Shown here in pieces: positions 47,783 to 58,461 of a stretch of 64,000 bases of DNA; positions within the stretch are counted from its first letter, which is position 1, and each line of letters begins with the position of its first letter. The notes below the pieces were generated by a model that was given only the letters and a program-made list of their open reading frames with translations, had not been told where the DNA came from and did no database searches. The stretch is from Buttiauxella selenatireducens (GTDB lineage: Bacteria > Pseudomonadota > Gammaproteobacteria > Enterobacterales > Enterobacteriaceae). A program made the position numbers and the translations under genes. The DNA lies in contig NZ_CP133838.1 in assembly GCF_031432975.1 (NCBI RefSeq), positions 2,294,001-2,358,000 of the forward strand. Direction: 5' to 3'.

Positions 47783-49144
47783 TTAGTAAGCCCGCAGCGT
47801 CTGGAAGACGGCAGCCAGCTTGTTAGCATCTTTAATACCCGGTGCGCTTTCGACACCTGAGTTGAAATCTAAACCTGCGCAACCCGTTTTAGCTGCATCC
47901 ACGCAGTTGTCTGCACCTAAACCACCCGCCAGAATCACGTTTTCCAGATTCTGCCCTGCGAGCAGTGACCAGTCGAAACGTTGGCCGCTACCGCCCTGGC
48001 CGTTATCGAACAGGTATTTGTCGACGTGGTTTAAATCACGAGCAGGCAAACTCTCTTTCACGCTTAATGCTTTCCAGATTTGTACATTTGCCGTAAGGGC
48101 CGCACGAAGAGCGTCTATATACGCTTGGTTTTCTTCACCATGCAGTTGCACAGCGCTAAGAGAGAACAGCGCGGCTTTTTGTACGACCTCGTCAATCGCC
48201 GTGTCACGGAATACGCCAACATATTTCAGTGCGGCGGCTTCGATGACCGAGGCGGCAGTTTCATCGCTGATAAAACGCGGTGAGGCAGGAACAAAAATCA
48301 GGCCGCCATAAATGGCACCCGCTTCAAACGCTGCGCGCGCATCTTGCGGGCGAGTCAGGCCGCAGACTTTGTTACTGCCCAACATGACGCGACGAACCGC
48401 CGCATTCAGGTCGTCTTCGCTCATTAAGGCTGAACCAATCAGGAAGCCGTTGGCAAAATGGCTGAGTTCGCGGATTTGCCCATAGTTGCTGATACCGGAT
48501 TCGCTGATCACCGTTACGCCGTGACCCAGGCGAGGTGCTAACTGGCGAGTTCGATTCAGGTCGATGGATAAATCACGCAGGTCGCGGTTGTTAATGCCGA
48601 CGACTTTTGCTTTCAGTGCAATAGCCCGTTCCAGTTCTTCTTCATTGCTCACTTCTGTCAGCACGCCCATATTCAGACTATGTGCAACGGCTGCGAGCTG
48701 GCAGTATTGCTCATCGTTAAGCACCGAGAGCATCAGCAGACAGGCGTCGGCCTGATAAAAACGAGCCAGTAGAATCTGATACGCGTCGATAATGAAGTCT
48801 TTGCATAACACTGGTTGCGTGACGATATCGCTAACAATCGGCAGAAAATCAAAACTTCCCTGGAAATACTTCTCGTCGGTTAGAACGGAAATAGCGGAAG
48901 CATAGTGTTTGTACACGCCGGCAATGCGAGCCGGATCAAAATCATCCCGAATCACGCCTTTTGACGGAGAAGCCTTTTTGCACTCCAGAATGAATGCCGT
49001 TCTTGCACCTTGCAGGGCGTGATAAAAGTTGCGTGTTGCCGGTACAATGTTGTTCTGGAAACTTGCCAGGGGTTGCTGTTGTTTACGTGCTTCAACCCAT
49101 ATCGCCTTGTCGTCGACGATCTTCTTTAATACGGTTTCCTGCAT
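47783..49144 (-). CDS. trpC: Bifunctional indole-3-glycerol-phosphate synthase / phosphoribosylanthranilate isomerase
   Basis: 453 residues, a TrpC-TrpF fusion as in other enterics (E. coli 452-453). Residues 1 to about 255 are the synthase barrel with [34 protein letters not shown] and ISESGI motifs. The rest is the isomerase barrel, beginning [11 protein letters not shown] with the catalytic Cys and ending in the LAGGLGADN and [14 protein letters not shown] phosphate loops. It catalyses the two steps between phosphoribosyl-anthranilate and indole-3-glycerol phosphate. It starts 3 bases after trpD. Confidence 0.98.
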   Translation of the reverse strand: MQETVLKKIVDDKAIWVEARKQQQPLASFQNNIVPATRNFYHALQGARTAFILECKKASPSKGVIRDDFDPARIAGVYKHYASAISVLTDEKYFQGSFDFLPIVSDIVTQPVLCKDFIIDAYQILLARFYQADACLLMLSVLNDEQYCQLAAVAHSLNMGVLTEVSNEEELERAIALKAKVVGINNRDLRDLSIDLNRTRQLAPRLGHGVTVISESGISNYGQIRELSHFANGFLIGSALMSEDDLNAAVRRVMLGSNKVCGLTRPQDARAAFEAGAIYGGLIFVPASPRFISDETAASVIEAAALKYVGVFRDTAIDEVVQKAALFSLSAVQLHGEENQAYIDALRAALTANVQIWKALSVKESLPARDLNHVDKYLFDNGQGGSGQRFDWSLLAGQNLENVILAGGLGADNCVDAAKTGCAGLDFNSGVESAPGIKDANKLAAVFQTLRAY

Positions 49145-49147
49145 GAC

Positions 49148-50743
49148 TTATCCTCTTCCTGCCAGTGCTGTTACCCGGTCGTATGCCGCGCCGCTGCGCA
49201 GCACTTCCAGCACTCGTTGTGCATTCACTTTAAGATCTTCTTGTCCATGCAGACGCATCAACATGGCGACGTTTGCCGCGACTGCAGACTCATGAGCGGT
49301 CTCACCTTTACCTTGTAACAGGCGGGTGAGAATGTCACGGTTTTCTTCCGGTGTGCCGCCTGCAAGCTGATCCTGATGATAGGCAGGTAGGCCAAAGTCT
49401 GCGGCTTCCAGTTGATAACTTTTGATTTCCCCGTCGTGCAATTCAGCAACTTGCGTCGTGGCGTGCAGAGAAACTTCATCCATTCCACCGCTGTGTACGA
49501 CTGCTGCACGTTTGTAACCCAGCACGCGGAGAGTTTCTGCAATGGGCAGAACCAGTTCTGCGCTGTAAACGCCGATCAATGCCATTTGCGGATGCGCAGG
49601 GTTAATCAATGGCCCCAATACGTTAAACAGGGTACGCGTCTTTAACTGTTGGCGCACGGGCATCGCATGTCGGAAACCAGTGTGGTATTTCGGTGCAAAC
49701 AGGAAGCAAACGCCCAATTCATCTAACGCTTTGCGCGAAGTTTCAGCACTCATTTCGAGGTTGATCCCAAATGCGGCTAATAAGTCTGATGAACCTGATT
49801 TACTGGAAACGCTGCGGTTACCGTGTTTGGCCACTTTCAATCCGACCGCGGCAGCAACAAATGCGCTGGCGGTGGAGATATTTATGCTGTTGCTGCCGTC
49901 ACCACCGGTCCCGACGATGTCGGCAAACGGATAGTCAGGGCTTGGGAATGGCGCTGCGGCTTCGAGCAACGCGGTAGCTGCGCCTGCGATTTCGTTCGGA
50001 TGCTCGCCGCGCACTTTCATACTGACCAGGGCCGCCGCCAGTTGTTCTGGCTTCAGCTCGCCACGCACGATAGCGGCAAAAAGCTGGTGGCTTTCTTCAC
50101 GGCTGAGAGTTTGCGCCTGGTAAAGTTTGTCGAGAATCGGTTGCAGCGTGTTGGCCTGTTTTAACTTCAGCAGCGCCCAGTCGAGGGTTTGCTCAAGCAG
50201 ACGAGCACCATGTGTGGTGAGGATAGACTCCGGGTGGAACTGGAATCCACATACACGATCAGCATCGTGGCGCACGGCCATAACCATGCCATCAAAATGG
50301 GCGTTGATGGTCAAACCCGCTGGAATGTTGCTGCCGACCAACGAATGGTAGCGCGCAACAGGGAGTGGGTTAGGTAAACCTGCGAACATCGCCTCGCCAT
50401 CGTGCGAAATGATCGACGCTTTTCCATGCAGGATTTCGCCCGCCTGGCCGACATATCCGCCATATGCTTCAACAATCGCCTGGTGGCCAAGACAAATACC
50501 AATAATCGGCAATTTGCCACGCAGTCGCGTTAACAGTTCGGGCATGCAACCTGCTTCACTTGGCGCACCAGGGCCTGGAGAAAGCATCAGTACGGGGTTG
50601 TCCATAGTCGCCAGACGTTCAATTAAGGTCTGCGCAGGAACGTGATTACGATAAATAACGACATTGTGACCATTGGCACGCAATTGATCGGCCAGGTTGT
50701 AGGTAAACGAGTCGATGTTATCGAGCAGCAGAATGTCAGCCAT
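49148..50743 (-). CDS. trpD: Anthranilate synthase component II / anthranilate phosphoribosyltransferase (TrpGD fusion)
   Basis: 531 residues, a fusion as in E. coli. Residues 1 to about 195 form a glutamine amidotransferase: nucleophile Cys in GICLGHQAI (about residue 84) and the His-Glu pair in FQFHPESIL. The remainder is the phosphoribosyltransferase, with [14 protein letters not shown] (PRPP loop) and [13 protein letters not shown]. It supplies ammonia to TrpE and then joins anthranilate to PRPP. Its start overlaps the trpE stop (TGATG), coupling the two subunits. Confidence 0.98.
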   Translation of the reverse strand: MADILLLDNIDSFTYNLADQLRANGHNVVIYRNHVPAQTLIERLATMDNPVLMLSPGPGAPSEAGCMPELLTRLRGKLPIIGICLGHQAIVEAYGGYVGQAGEILHGKASIISHDGEAMFAGLPNPLPVARYHSLVGSNIPAGLTINAHFDGMVMAVRHDADRVCGFQFHPESILTTHGARLLEQTLDWALLKLKQANTLQPILDKLYQAQTLSREESHQLFAAIVRGELKPEQLAAALVSMKVRGEHPNEIAGAATALLEAAAPFPSPDYPFADIVGTGGDGSNSINISTASAFVAAAVGLKVAKHGNRSVSSKSGSSDLLAAFGINLEMSAETSRKALDELGVCFLFAPKYHTGFRHAMPVRQQLKTRTLFNVLGPLINPAHPQMALIGVYSAELVLPIAETLRVLGYKRAAVVHSGGMDEVSLHATTQVAELHDGEIKSYQLEAADFGLPAYHQDQLAGGTPEENRDILTRLLQGKGETAHESAVAANVAMLMRLHGQEDLKVNAQRVLEVLRSGAAYDRVTALAGRG

Positions 50744-52305
50744 CAGAAAATCTCCTGTGCGTGATGCGCGGCGGCAATGGCGCGCAGTACAGCGCGGGCT
50801 TTGTTGCGGGTTTCGTCAGCTTCGGACTGCGGTACAGAATCCAGTACCACACCAGCGCCAGCCTGAACGGTGGCAATGCCATTTTCAACGTAGGCGGAGC
50901 GGATAACGATGCAGGTATCCAAATCGCCATGTGCAGTGAAATACCCCACAGCACCACCGTAACTGCCGCGACGAACGCCTTCTGCTTTGGCAATCAATTG
51001 CATCGCACGGACTTTTGGCGCGCCGCTCAGGGTGCCCATATTCATGCAGGCGCGGTAGGCGTGCAGCACGTCAAGATCGTGACGCAATTCACCGACAACG
51101 CGAGAAACCAGGTGCATCACAAAGGAGTAGCGGTCGACTTTAGTCAGGTCAGCAACATAACGGCTGCCCGGGGTACAAATGCGCGCCAGGTCGTTACGTG
51201 CCAGGTCAACCAACATTAGGTGTTCGGACATCTCTTTATGGTCAGTACGCATTTCCAGTTCAATGCGGCTATCCAGATCGCGGTCAAGAGAACCGTCAGC
51301 ACGACGACCACGTGGGCGAGTGCCGGCAATGGGATAGATTTCAATCTGACGCGATGCCGCATCATACTTAAGTGAACTTTCAGGCGATGCGCCAAACAGC
51401 GTGAAGTCGTTATCCTGCATGAAGAACATGTACGGGCTTGGATTGCTTTTCTTCAGCGTCTGGTAAGCCGCAAGTGGAGAAGGGCACGGCAGTGAGAAAC
51501 GGCGTGAAGGAACAACCTGGAAAATTTCACCGATGCGAATCGCTTTTTGCATTTTGCGCACCACGTCGCCAAATTCTTCATCGCTCTGGTTGCACTCGCA
51601 GGTCATGTGCTCAACTTTCTGTACGGGCAACGCAGCAGGTTCTTGCTGCATTTGCTTGCTCAGTTGTGCAGCACGCTGAATCAAACGCTGTTTTTCTGAT
51701 GCTGACGGAGTAAATAAGCTGGCCTGGATGCGGGTGCTCTTTTTCTGATGATCGATAACCAGCAGTGTTTCTGCCAAATAGAAACAGTAGTCAGGGCAAT
51801 TGTTATCTTGCTCAAGGGTTGGCAGTGCTTCAAACCCTGCGACCAGGTCATAGGCAAATAAACCGCCGAAGAACATGGCTTCGCGCTCGTTTTCCGGCAC
51901 GGTAACCAGTTCCTGCATCAGGCGGAACGCGTCAAATACTGACAGTGAACACAGACGCGCATCTTCATCGAGTAGCGAGCTAACCGCCGGGAAGCGCAGT
52001 ACGCGGCCTTGAGGAGAGTGTTCGTTTTCAACACCGGCAGGCAGTGCGGCATCAAGCAGTGGGAGCAGTGAAGCGCCGTTCTCTGAAAGTGCGTGAATAG
52101 TGACGGTGTCACCTAATGCGGTAATACGTAGCGCGCTGTCGACTAACAGCAGGCTTTTCAAATCGTTTTTACTGTCAATATCGGCGGATTCAAGCAGCAA
52201 GGTTGCCGGGCGAGCACCGCAAAGTTGATGGAATACTGCCGTTGGGTTATCCCGATATGGCGCGTCATTAATCAGTAATTCGAGCGCTGGTTTTTGTGTT
52301 TGCAT
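50743..52305 (-). CDS. trpE: Anthranilate synthase component I
   Basis: 520 residues, E. coli length. It converts chorismate to anthranilate using ammonia from TrpD. The N-terminal [10 protein letters not shown] motif (about residue 40) is the tryptophan feedback site in enteric TrpE. The chorismate-binding core includes [33 protein letters not shown] and [12 protein letters not shown]. Expression is controlled by the TrpR operator and the attenuator just upstream. TGAGAGCAGAAC precedes the ATG. Confidence 0.98.
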   Translation of the reverse strand: MQTQKPALELLINDAPYRDNPTAVFHQLCGARPATLLLESADIDSKNDLKSLLLVDSALRITALGDTVTIHALSENGASLLPLLDAALPAGVENEHSPQGRVLRFPAVSSLLDEDARLCSLSVFDAFRLMQELVTVPENEREAMFFGGLFAYDLVAGFEALPTLEQDNNCPDYCFYLAETLLVIDHQKKSTRIQASLFTPSASEKQRLIQRAAQLSKQMQQEPAALPVQKVEHMTCECNQSDEEFGDVVRKMQKAIRIGEIFQVVPSRRFSLPCPSPLAAYQTLKKSNPSPYMFFMQDNDFTLFGASPESSLKYDAASRQIEIYPIAGTRPRGRRADGSLDRDLDSRIELEMRTDHKEMSEHLMLVDLARNDLARICTPGSRYVADLTKVDRYSFVMHLVSRVVGELRHDLDVLHAYRACMNMGTLSGAPKVRAMQLIAKAEGVRRGSYGGAVGYFTAHGDLDTCIVIRSAYVENGIATVQAGAGVVLDSVPQSEADETRNKARAVLRAIAAAHHAQEIF

Positions 52306-52327
52306 GTTCTGCTCTCATATTTTGTTC

Positions 52328-52356
52328 AAAAAAAGGCCCGCTTAGTTGGCGGGCCT
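52328..52356 (-). terminator. trp attenuator terminator
   Basis: On the minus strand AGGCCCGC pairs with GCGGGCCT and runs into seven T, between trpL and trpE. Upstream segments of the leader can pair alternatively, as in the E. coli attenuator. Confidence 0.93.
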
Positions 52357-52401
52357 GGTATCTGGGCTGAATTACAGCCATAGCGATTACACTGCCCGTT
52401 T

Positions 52402-52446
52402 TCAGGAAGTACGCCACCAGCTGTGCATGCGGATTATCGCTTTCAT
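52402..52446 (-). CDS. trpL: trp operon leader peptide
   Basis: 14 residues, MKAIIRMHSWWRTS, read between the trp promoter and the attenuator hairpin. The tandem tryptophans (residues 10-11) are the sensing codons: stalling there when charged tRNA-Trp is scarce lets an antiterminator form so that trpE is transcribed. The start MKAI and the end WWRTS agree with the E. coli leader, while the middle (IRMHS) differs. Too short for ordinary gene calling, it is supported by its position and architecture. Confidence 0.95.
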   Translation of the reverse strand: MKAIIRMHSWWRTS

Positions 52447-52474
52447 TTTCAGATACCTTTGTCGTGTGAACTTG

Positions 52475-52509
52475 CGTACTAGTTAACTAGTTCGATGAAT
52501 CAAAGTCAA
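52475..52509 (-). promoter_or_regulatory. trp promoter with TrpR operator
   Basis: On the minus strand TTGACT (-35, 52504-52509) and TTAACT (-10, 52481-52486) are 17 bases apart. The operator core ACTAGTTAACTAGT (52478-52491) is a perfect palindrome covering the -10, as in E. coli, so tryptophan-bound TrpR blocks polymerase. Confidence 0.95.
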
Positions 52510-52584
52510 TAGCGATTTTTAGTTATCAGTGAATATCGTTATCATGAGCGGCGTTTTTCTTTTATTAGCACATCCGGAGCCATT

Positions 52585-53466
52585 TTGAGCGAACCAACAC
52601 TTGCGGTGATTTACGACTTACATAGCCATACCACTGCGTCAGATGGCCTGCTAACACCTGAGGCGCTGGTGCAACGTGCTGTGGATATGCGTGTTGGTAT
52701 TCTGGCCATTACTGACCATGACACAGTAGCCGGAATTGCTGCGGCAAGGGAAGCGATATCACGCCTCCAGCTACCTTTGCGTTTAATCAGTGGCGTGGAG
52801 ATCTCCACCCTTTGGGAAAACCATGAAATCCATATCGTTGGCTTAGGTGTAGATGAACATCATCCGGCGCTGACTGCGTTTCTGGCCCAGCAAAGTGAGC
52901 GACGTGTACAACGTGCGGCGTTAATTGCTGAGCGGCTTGAAAAAGCGCACATCCCTGGGGCGCTTGAGGGGGCGATGCGCCATGCTAACGGTGGGGAAGT
53001 GACTCGCGGGCATTTCGCGCGGTTCCTGGTGGAGTGTGGTAAAGCCAATAATATGGCTGACGTGTTTAAGAAGTATCTCGCAAAAGGGAAAACCGGTTAC
53101 GTTCCGCCTCAGTGGTGTACAATAGAACAAGCTATTGATGTGATTCATCATTCTGGCGGGCAGGCGGTTCTGGCACATCCAGGCCGTTATGACCTGACGG
53201 CTAAATGGCTGAAAAGATTGCTGGCGCAGTTTGCCGAAAGTGGTGGCGATGCAATGGAAGTCGCGCAGTGTCAGCAAGCCCCAAATGAGCGTACCCAACT
53301 TGCCAGCTATGCCCAGCAGTTTAATTTGCTGGCATCGCAGGGCTCCGATTTCCATATGCCGTGTGCGTGGATAGAGCTTGGACGCAAGCTTTGGCTACCG
53401 GCAGGTGTAGAACCTGTCTGGCAGAATTGGGGTAGCAGCCACATCGCAAAAGAGAGGGCAGTATGA
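52585..53466 (+). CDS. rnm: 5'-3' exoribonuclease RNase AM (YciV, PHP domain)
   Basis: 293 residues starting with TTG at 52585 (preceded by CCGGAG), giving [21 protein letters not shown]. It is a PHP-domain phosphoesterase: metal-binding motifs [11 protein letters not shown] (about residues 11-21), [27 protein letters not shown] and the later VLAHPGRY and QGSDFH. The E. coli homologue trims the 5' ends of 23S, 16S and 5S rRNA and also acts on 3',5'-bisphosphonucleotides. It diverges from the trp operon and its stop overlaps the yciO ATG. Confidence 0.95.
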   Translation: MSEPTLAVIYDLHSHTTASDGLLTPEALVQRAVDMRVGILAITDHDTVAGIAAAREAISRLQLPLRLISGVEISTLWENHEIHIVGLGVDEHHPALTAFLAQQSERRVQRAALIAERLEKAHIPGALEGAMRHANGGEVTRGHFARFLVECGKANNMADVFKKYLAKGKTGYVPPQWCTIEQAIDVIHHSGGQAVLAHPGRYDLTAKWLKRLLAQFAESGGDAMEVAQCQQAPNERTQLASYAQQFNLLASQGSDFHMPCAWIELGRKLWLPAGVEPVWQNWGSSHIAKERAV

Positions 53467-54083
53467 GTCAATTTTTCTATATTCATCCAGATAATCCCCA
53501 GCAGCGCCTGATTAATCAGGCGGTGGAGATAGTTCGCAAAGGCGGCGTTATTGTTTACCCAACCGATTCGGGTTATGCGTTGGGCTGTAAAATTGAAGAT
53601 AAATCGGCAATGGAACGTATTTGTCGTATTCGTCAGTTACCCAATGGACACAATTTCACCTTAATGTGCCGGGATTTATCGGAACTTTCGACCTACGCAT
53701 TTGTGGATAACGTGGCGTTTCGCTTAATCAAAAATAACACGCCGGGTAATTACACATTTATTCTGAAAGGCACCAAAGAGGTCCCGCGACGTTTGTTGCA
53801 GGAAAAACGTAAGACCATCGGTTTGCGCGTACCTTCCAATCCTATAGCGTTAGCGCTTCTGGAAGTGTTGAACGAGCCTATGTTGTCGACTTCGCTGATG
53901 TTACCTGGCAGCGAATTTACGGAGTCAGATCCGGAAGAAATTAAAGATCGTCTTGAGAAGGTGGTCGATTTGGTTATCCACGGTGGATATCTTGGCCAGC
54001 AACCCACGACCGTAGTGGATTTAACCGATGATGCACCAGCGGTTATCCGCGAAGGCGTGGGTGACGCTAAACCTTTCTTATAA
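53463..54083 (+). CDS. yciO: YciO, YrdC/Sua5-like protein
   Basis: 206 residues, E. coli length. The YrdC-like fold binds double-stranded RNA and nucleotides; the motifs [16 protein letters not shown] (about residues 27-42), [15 protein letters not shown] and [16 protein letters not shown] are conserved. Related TsaC makes the threonylcarbamoyl-AMP used for t6A tRNA modification; YciO's own role is less settled. It overlaps rnm by four bases (ATGA), so the two are co-expressed. Confidence 0.95.
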   Translation: MSQFFYIHPDNPQQRLINQAVEIVRKGGVIVYPTDSGYALGCKIEDKSAMERICRIRQLPNGHNFTLMCRDLSELSTYAFVDNVAFRLIKNNTPGNYTFILKGTKEVPRRLLQEKRKTIGLRVPSNPIALALLEVLNEPMLSTSLMLPGSEFTESDPEEIKDRLEKVVDLVIHGGYLGQQPTTVVDLTDDAPAVIREGVGDAKPFL

Positions 54084-54178
54084 GTGCGTCTACGGCTATA
54101 CTGTCCGGCCTAAAATGGGGCTGATGTGCCCCATTATCCCAATTCGACGCCTGTGAAGGCGACACCCGAGGAAGCTCA

Positions 54179-55057
54179 ATGAGCGATAAGAGCGAAAAGT
54201 TACAAAAAGTCCTGGCTCGCGCCGGCCACGGTTCACGCCGTGAAATTGAAACCATTATTTCCGCAGGCCGCGTTAGTGTGGATGGCAAAGTTGCCACGCT
54301 GGGCGACCGTGTTGAAGTGACTCAGGCCCTGAAAATTCGTATCGATGGTCACCTGATCTCTATTAAAGAATCCGCAGAACAGATTTGCCGCGTACTGGCG
54401 TACTACAAGCCGGAAGGCGAATTGTGTACACGTAATGACCCGGAAGGGCGTCCAACGGTATTTGACCGTTTACCCAAACTGCGTGGTGCACGCTGGATTG
54501 CAGTCGGTCGTCTGGATGTAAATACCTGCGGACTGCTGTTATTCACAACTGACGGTGAGCTGGCAAACCGCCTGATGCACCCAAGCCGTGAAGTTGAACG
54601 TGAATATGCTGTGCGTGTATTCGGTCAGGTTGACGAAGACAAAGTGAAACAACTGGCGCGTGGCGTTCAGCTTGAAGATGGCCCTGCAGCGTTCAAAACC
54701 ATCAAGTTTACCGGTGGTGAAGGTATTAACCAGTGGTACAACGTGACTCTGACTGAAGGCCGCAACCGTGAAGTTCGCCGTCTTTGGGAAGCAGTCGGCG
54801 TACAGGTTAGCCGTTTGATCCGTGTGCGTTACGGTGACATTCAGTTGCCAAAAGGCCTGCCGCGTGGTGGTTACACTGAACTCGATCTGGCTCCGACTAA
54901 CTACCTGCGTAAATTGGTAGAGTTGCCAGAAGAAACAGAAAGTAAAGTTGCGGTTGAAAAAGACCGTCGTCGCATGAAGGCGAATCAAATTCGTCGTGCG
55001 GTAAAACGCCACACCCAAGTCACGGGTGGTGGCCGCCGCGGTGGACGCAGCAGCTAA
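54179..55057 (+). CDS. rluB: 23S rRNA pseudouridine(2605) synthase
   Basis: 292 residues (E. coli 291). An S4 RNA-binding domain (residues 3-65, [21 protein letters not shown]) precedes the RsuA-family catalytic domain, whose signature [17 protein letters not shown] (about residue 108) carries the catalytic Asp. A basic, Gly/Arg-rich C-terminal tail (residues 250-292) is typical of RluB. It isomerises uridine 2605 of 23S rRNA. AGGAAGCTC precedes the ATG; a strong terminator follows. Confidence 0.97.
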   Translation: MSDKSEKLQKVLARAGHGSRREIETIISAGRVSVDGKVATLGDRVEVTQALKIRIDGHLISIKESAEQICRVLAYYKPEGELCTRNDPEGRPTVFDRLPKLRGARWIAVGRLDVNTCGLLLFTTDGELANRLMHPSREVEREYAVRVFGQVDEDKVKQLARGVQLEDGPAAFKTIKFTGGEGINQWYNVTLTEGRNREVRRLWEAVGVQVSRLIRVRYGDIQLPKGLPRGGYTELDLAPTNYLRKLVELPEETESKVAVEKDRRRMKANQIRRAVKRHTQVTGGGRRGGRSS

Positions 55058-55063
55058 AAAATC

Positions 55064-55090
55064 AAACCCCTCAAGCGAGGGGTTTTTTTT
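55064..55090 (+). terminator. Terminator after rluB
   Basis: AACCCCTC pairs with GAGGGGTT around AAGC and is followed by T8. It overlaps the very end of the convergent btuR. Confidence 0.92.
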
Positions 55091-55679
55091 AATAATCGAT
55101 ACCGATTTGCGCTTTGACACCTGCATCAAATGCGTGCTTAACCGGTCGTAATTCACTGACCGTATCAGCGACTTCAAGAATATCCCGATGACATCCGCGG
55201 CCAGTCAGAATCACTGTTTGGTTCTCTGGGCGTTGTGTCAGTGCGGCTAGCACCTCTTCAAGCGGTAAGTAATCGTAAGCCACCATGTAAGTGATTTCGT
55301 CGAGGATAACCATATCAAGTGAGCTATCAGCGAGCATACGTTTTGCATGCTGCCACACTTCCGTACAGGCGGCGGTATCGGTTTCGCGGTTTTGCGTGTC
55401 CCAGGTAAAACCTGTCGCCATTACCTGAAACTCGACACCCAAGGGTTCGAGTAAATTACGTTCCCCATTCGGCCATTGGCCTTTGATGAACTGGATGACG
55501 CCGACTTTTTTACCGTGTCCTACCGCGCGCGAAGCTGTGCCAAACGCAGCGGTGGTTTTACCTTTCCCGTTTCCGGTAAAGACAATCAAAATGCCGCGTT
55601 CTTCTTGTGCTGCCGCCACACGCGCGTCTACTTTTTCTTTTTGTCGCTGCTGGCGTTGTTGATAACGATCTTCACTCAT
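55089..55679 (-). CDS. btuR: Cob(I)alamin adenosyltransferase
   Basis: 196 residues, E. coli length. The ATP-binding P-loop GNGKGKTTAAFG (about residues 36-47), used unusually here to transfer the adenosyl group to cob(I)alamin, and the later DEITYMVAYDYL and TGRGCHRDILE motifs are intact. It makes adenosylcobalamin during B12 salvage (CobO/BtuR family). Its ATG overlaps the yciK stop, so yciK and btuR are coupled. Confidence 0.97.
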   Translation of the reverse strand: MSEDRYQQRQQRQKEKVDARVAAAQEERGILIVFTGNGKGKTTAAFGTASRAVGHGKKVGVIQFIKGQWPNGERNLLEPLGVEFQVMATGFTWDTQNRETDTAACTEVWQHAKRMLADSSLDMVILDEITYMVAYDYLPLEEVLAALTQRPENQTVILTGRGCHRDILEVADTVSELRPVKHAFDAGVKAQIGIDY

Positions 55680-56443
55680 TCGGAAATTCCTGGTTTACGG
55701 TTGGGTTGCGCATCAAAGCTCATGCCTGTTTTACGGCGACTATCATCACCCATCAGCCATAAATAAAGCGGCATCAAATCTCGTGGCGTTTTCAGTTTGT
55801 CGGGGTCTTCGGTTGGAAATGCACTGGCGCGCATTGCGGTACGTGTTCCGCCTGGATTAATACAATTTACGCGCAGATTCTGTTGTTTATATTCTTCGGC
55901 CAACACCTGCATCATTCCCTCAGTGGCGAATTTCGACGCTGCGTAAGCTCCCCAACCCGCTCGCCCCTGGCGGCCGACACTGGAACTGGTAAACACCAGC
56001 GACCCTGAATCTGATTTCAGTAATAAAGGAAGCAGAGCCTGAGTCAGGAAAAAGGTGACATTGACATTAACCTGCATGACGTTTTGCCACGTTTGCGGAT
56101 CTTGCTCATCCATTGGCCGAACATCGCCGAGGATCCCGGCATTGTGTAAAACGCCATCCAGACGAGGGATAAGCCCTGACAGTTTTTGTGCCAGATGCTG
56201 ACAATTTTCAGGTGTAGCGGTAGCAAAATCCAGCACGAACCAATGCGGCTGGCCCCCGTAGCGGGTGGTGATCTCCTGGGCTGTGGTACGTAATTTTTCC
56301 TCATTACGACCTAATAGCACGAGGCTTGCCCCGTAACGTGCATAGGTTAAGGCGGCTTCTCGTCCGATGCCATCACTGGCACCTGTCACTAAGATGATGC
56401 GATTTTGCAGTAAGTCGGTTTTCGGTTGATAGTGCACTTTCAA
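55676..56443 (-). CDS. yciK: Short-chain dehydrogenase YciK
   Basis: 255 residues (E. coli 252). It has a Rossmann fold with VTGASDGIGREAAL (about residues 19-32), LLGRN, NAG in LHNAGILGD, catalytic Ser in SSSVGRQGRAGWG and Y-X3-K in GAYAASKFA. The substrate is not established; the coupling to btuR is conserved across enterics, but its meaning is unclear. The first residues (MKVHYQPKTD) agree with E. coli. Confidence 0.96.
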   Translation of the reverse strand: MKVHYQPKTDLLQNRIILVTGASDGIGREAALTYARYGASLVLLGRNEEKLRTTAQEITTRYGGQPHWFVLDFATATPENCQHLAQKLSGLIPRLDGVLHNAGILGDVRPMDEQDPQTWQNVMQVNVNVTFFLTQALLPLLLKSDSGSLVFTSSSVGRQGRAGWGAYAASKFATEGMMQVLAEEYKQQNLRVNCINPGGTRTAMRASAFPTEDPDKLKTPRDLMPLYLWLMGDDSRRKTGMSFDAQPNRKPGISE

Positions 56444-56707
56444 CTCCTCGCGCGATGCAAAGCTCGCGTCTTAATTCTCAGAAATGCCTGGGTTTACTTA
56501 GCCTTTAGGCTTTATGCCTGAAAGGGCTGGTTATTTCAATCAGGCAACAGGAGACAATACCTTTGATTAACATTTTGCAAAAGTTTCATTTTGCTAAAGC
56601 CGTTCAGGAATGCGCCTCGCAGCATTTATAGTTGGTTGCAGACGTGGAATCAGCGCTCGGTTACACTGGGCGCCAGGTATTAATGCTCTGAATGGAAGGC
56701 GGAAAGC

Positions 56708-57757
56708 GTGGATCTAATTGCAAACTATGGGCTGTTTTTGGCAAAAATTGTCACTGTCGTTGCTGCTATTGGCATTCTTGTCACGATTATCGTGAATGTG
56801 GCTGGGCGTAAAAAACATCAACGTGGGGAATTACGGCTCACCAATTTAAGTGAACAGTACCAGGAAATGCAGGAAGAAATGCAGGTGGCAAGGCTCGACA
56901 GCCATCAGCAAAAAATCTGGCATAAAGCTGAGAAGAAAAAACACAAACTCGAAGCAAAACAGGCTAAAGCCCGTGCTAAACGGGGTGAAAAGGTTATTTC
57001 CGATAAACCAACGCTTTATGTGTTGGATTTTAAAGGGAGTATGGATGCCCACGAAGTCACTTCTTTGCGTGAAGAGATAACGGCAGTGTTAGCCGTTGTG
57101 AAACCTGAGGATGAGGTTCTACTGAGGCTGGAAAGCCCTGGTGGCGTCGTGCATGGATATGGACTTGCGGCTTCGCAATTACAGCGCCTGCGTGACAACA
57201 AAGTGCGTCTGACGGTCGCTGTGGACAAAGTCGCGGCCAGCGGGGGTTACATGATGGCGTGTGTGGCAGACAAAATTGTCGCCGCACCGTTTTCTATTAT
57301 TGGCTCAATTGGCGTCGTCGCACAGGTGCCAAACTTTCACCGCCTGCTAAAACGTAATGATATCGATGTTGAGCTGCATACGGCAGGGCAGTACAAACGC
57401 ACATTGACACTGTTTGGTGAAAATACCGAGCAGGGTCGTGAGAAATTCCGTGAAGACCTGAATGAAACTCACCTGTTGTTTAAACAGTTTGTGCATGACA
57501 TGCGTCCTTCTCTGGACATTGATTCAGTGGCCACAGGTGAGCATTGGTACGGTACGCAAGCGCTAGAGAAAGGCCTGATTGATGCGGTAAGCACCAGCGA
57601 TGATTTACTGATTAATCTGATGAAAAATCATGAGGTCATTAATGTGCATTACACGCGCCGTAAAAAAATGATGGATCGTTTTACGGGGAGTGCGGCAAAT
57701 AGCATTGATAGTCTGTTGCTGCGTTGGTGGCAACGTGGTGAAAAACCGTTGCTCTAA
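56708..57757 (+). CDS. sohB: Probable inner-membrane serine protease SohB
   Basis: 349 residues, E. coli length, starting with GTG at 56708 (GGAAAGC upstream). An N-terminal membrane segment (about residues 9-29) is followed by a highly charged helical linker (residues 40-97, KAEKKKHKLEAKQAKARAK). The S49 (SppA-like) protease domain then carries the nucleophile Ser in AASGGYMMACVAD (about residue 178) and a conserved Lys later. SohB was found as a multicopy suppressor of htrA/degP loss. It diverges from yciK. Confidence 0.96.
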   Translation: MDLIANYGLFLAKIVTVVAAIGILVTIIVNVAGRKKHQRGELRLTNLSEQYQEMQEEMQVARLDSHQQKIWHKAEKKKHKLEAKQAKARAKRGEKVISDKPTLYVLDFKGSMDAHEVTSLREEITAVLAVVKPEDEVLLRLESPGGVVHGYGLAASQLQRLRDNKVRLTVAVDKVAASGGYMMACVADKIVAAPFSIIGSIGVVAQVPNFHRLLKRNDIDVELHTAGQYKRTLTLFGENTEQGREKFREDLNETHLLFKQFVHDMRPSLDIDSVATGEHWYGTQALEKGLIDAVSTSDDLLINLMKNHEVINVHYTRRKKMMDRFTGSAANSIDSLLLRWWQRGEKPLL

Positions 57758-57777
57758 GCAAATTATTACTGAAAATG

Positions 57778-57805
57778 AAAACGAGGCCAAATGGCCTCGT
57801 TTTTA
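57778..57805. terminator. Bidirectional terminator between sohB and yciN
   Basis: AAAACGAGGCC pairs perfectly with GGCCTCGTTTT around AAAT. The A and T tracts serve both directions. Confidence 0.93.
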
Positions 57806-57807
57806 CT

Positions 57808-58059
57808 TTAATCTTGCAGGTGATATTTATCGGCAAACACATGCGCAAGATGCTTAAACATATTAAAAATCGCGGTGCTTTTCCCGGTAGGTAAGCCTTG
57901 CTCATCAAGGAAGTATTCACCTTTGAACACCAGCACCCCGTTTTTTTGCTCTACATCCGTTGCTTCCATTCCGTGCATGAAATCTTCATGTTCGCGGATG
58001 ACTTTATTGGCTTCAACGAGTAGCGATTGTTTATCGATAGGTTGAGTGGTCGGTTTCAT
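57808..58059 (-). CDS. yciN: Small protein YciN
   Basis: 83 residues, E. coli length, from the DUF2498 family. The conserved core reads [36 protein letters not shown] and [18 protein letters not shown]. No membrane segment or catalytic motif is visible and the function is unknown. It converges on sohB and lies upstream of topA in the opposite direction. AAGGAGGAAAT precedes its start, a very strong ribosome site. Confidence 0.95.
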   Translation of the reverse strand: MKPTTQPIDKQSLLVEANKVIREHEDFMHGMEATDVEQKNGVLVFKGEYFLDEQGLPTGKSTAIFNMFKHLAHVFADKYHLQD

Positions 58060-58461
58060 GATTTCCTCCTTTAAAAACTGGCAGTAGTGTACTTCCGCTA
58101 TACTGCAAAGGGCAATATTTCCCTGTAAACCTCGGGTGATTTAATCAGTTTACTGTTCTGGCAGGAATCGAAGTTGCATGCTAATAAAGTTGCGTAACTC
58201 ATTTTATCAGGTAGAGTGTGACGCTTTCGCAAATCTGGCAACGGAATTGCTTGACATTCAACCAAACATCCGTCGTGCTATGACACCGATGTGAAAGGCT
58301 CGCTATCTCAATCACCTGCGTATGTTGGCGCAATCGGGTTGATGATGAAAAAAGAGTTGATATCCATTGGCGCTGTCGCAATATAGAAAAGCGAGTCGCC
58401 AGTGGAAGGTGTAACTAACGTGCGACGTTTTCTGGAAGAATTACATTAGGTAAAGGTGAAT
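58060..58461. other. Divergent regulatory region yciN / topA
   Basis: About 400 bases without a credible gene. In E. coli this interval holds several topA promoters used with different sigma factors and supercoiling. TTGACA at 58250 is a possible -35 element. Short ORFs within it show no recognisable content. Confidence 0.55.

Noticed and set aside
54539-55177. 212-residue minus-strand ORF across rluB and the end of btuR
   Set aside because: It is antisense to rluB and overlaps the rluB terminator and the end of btuR, both well supported.
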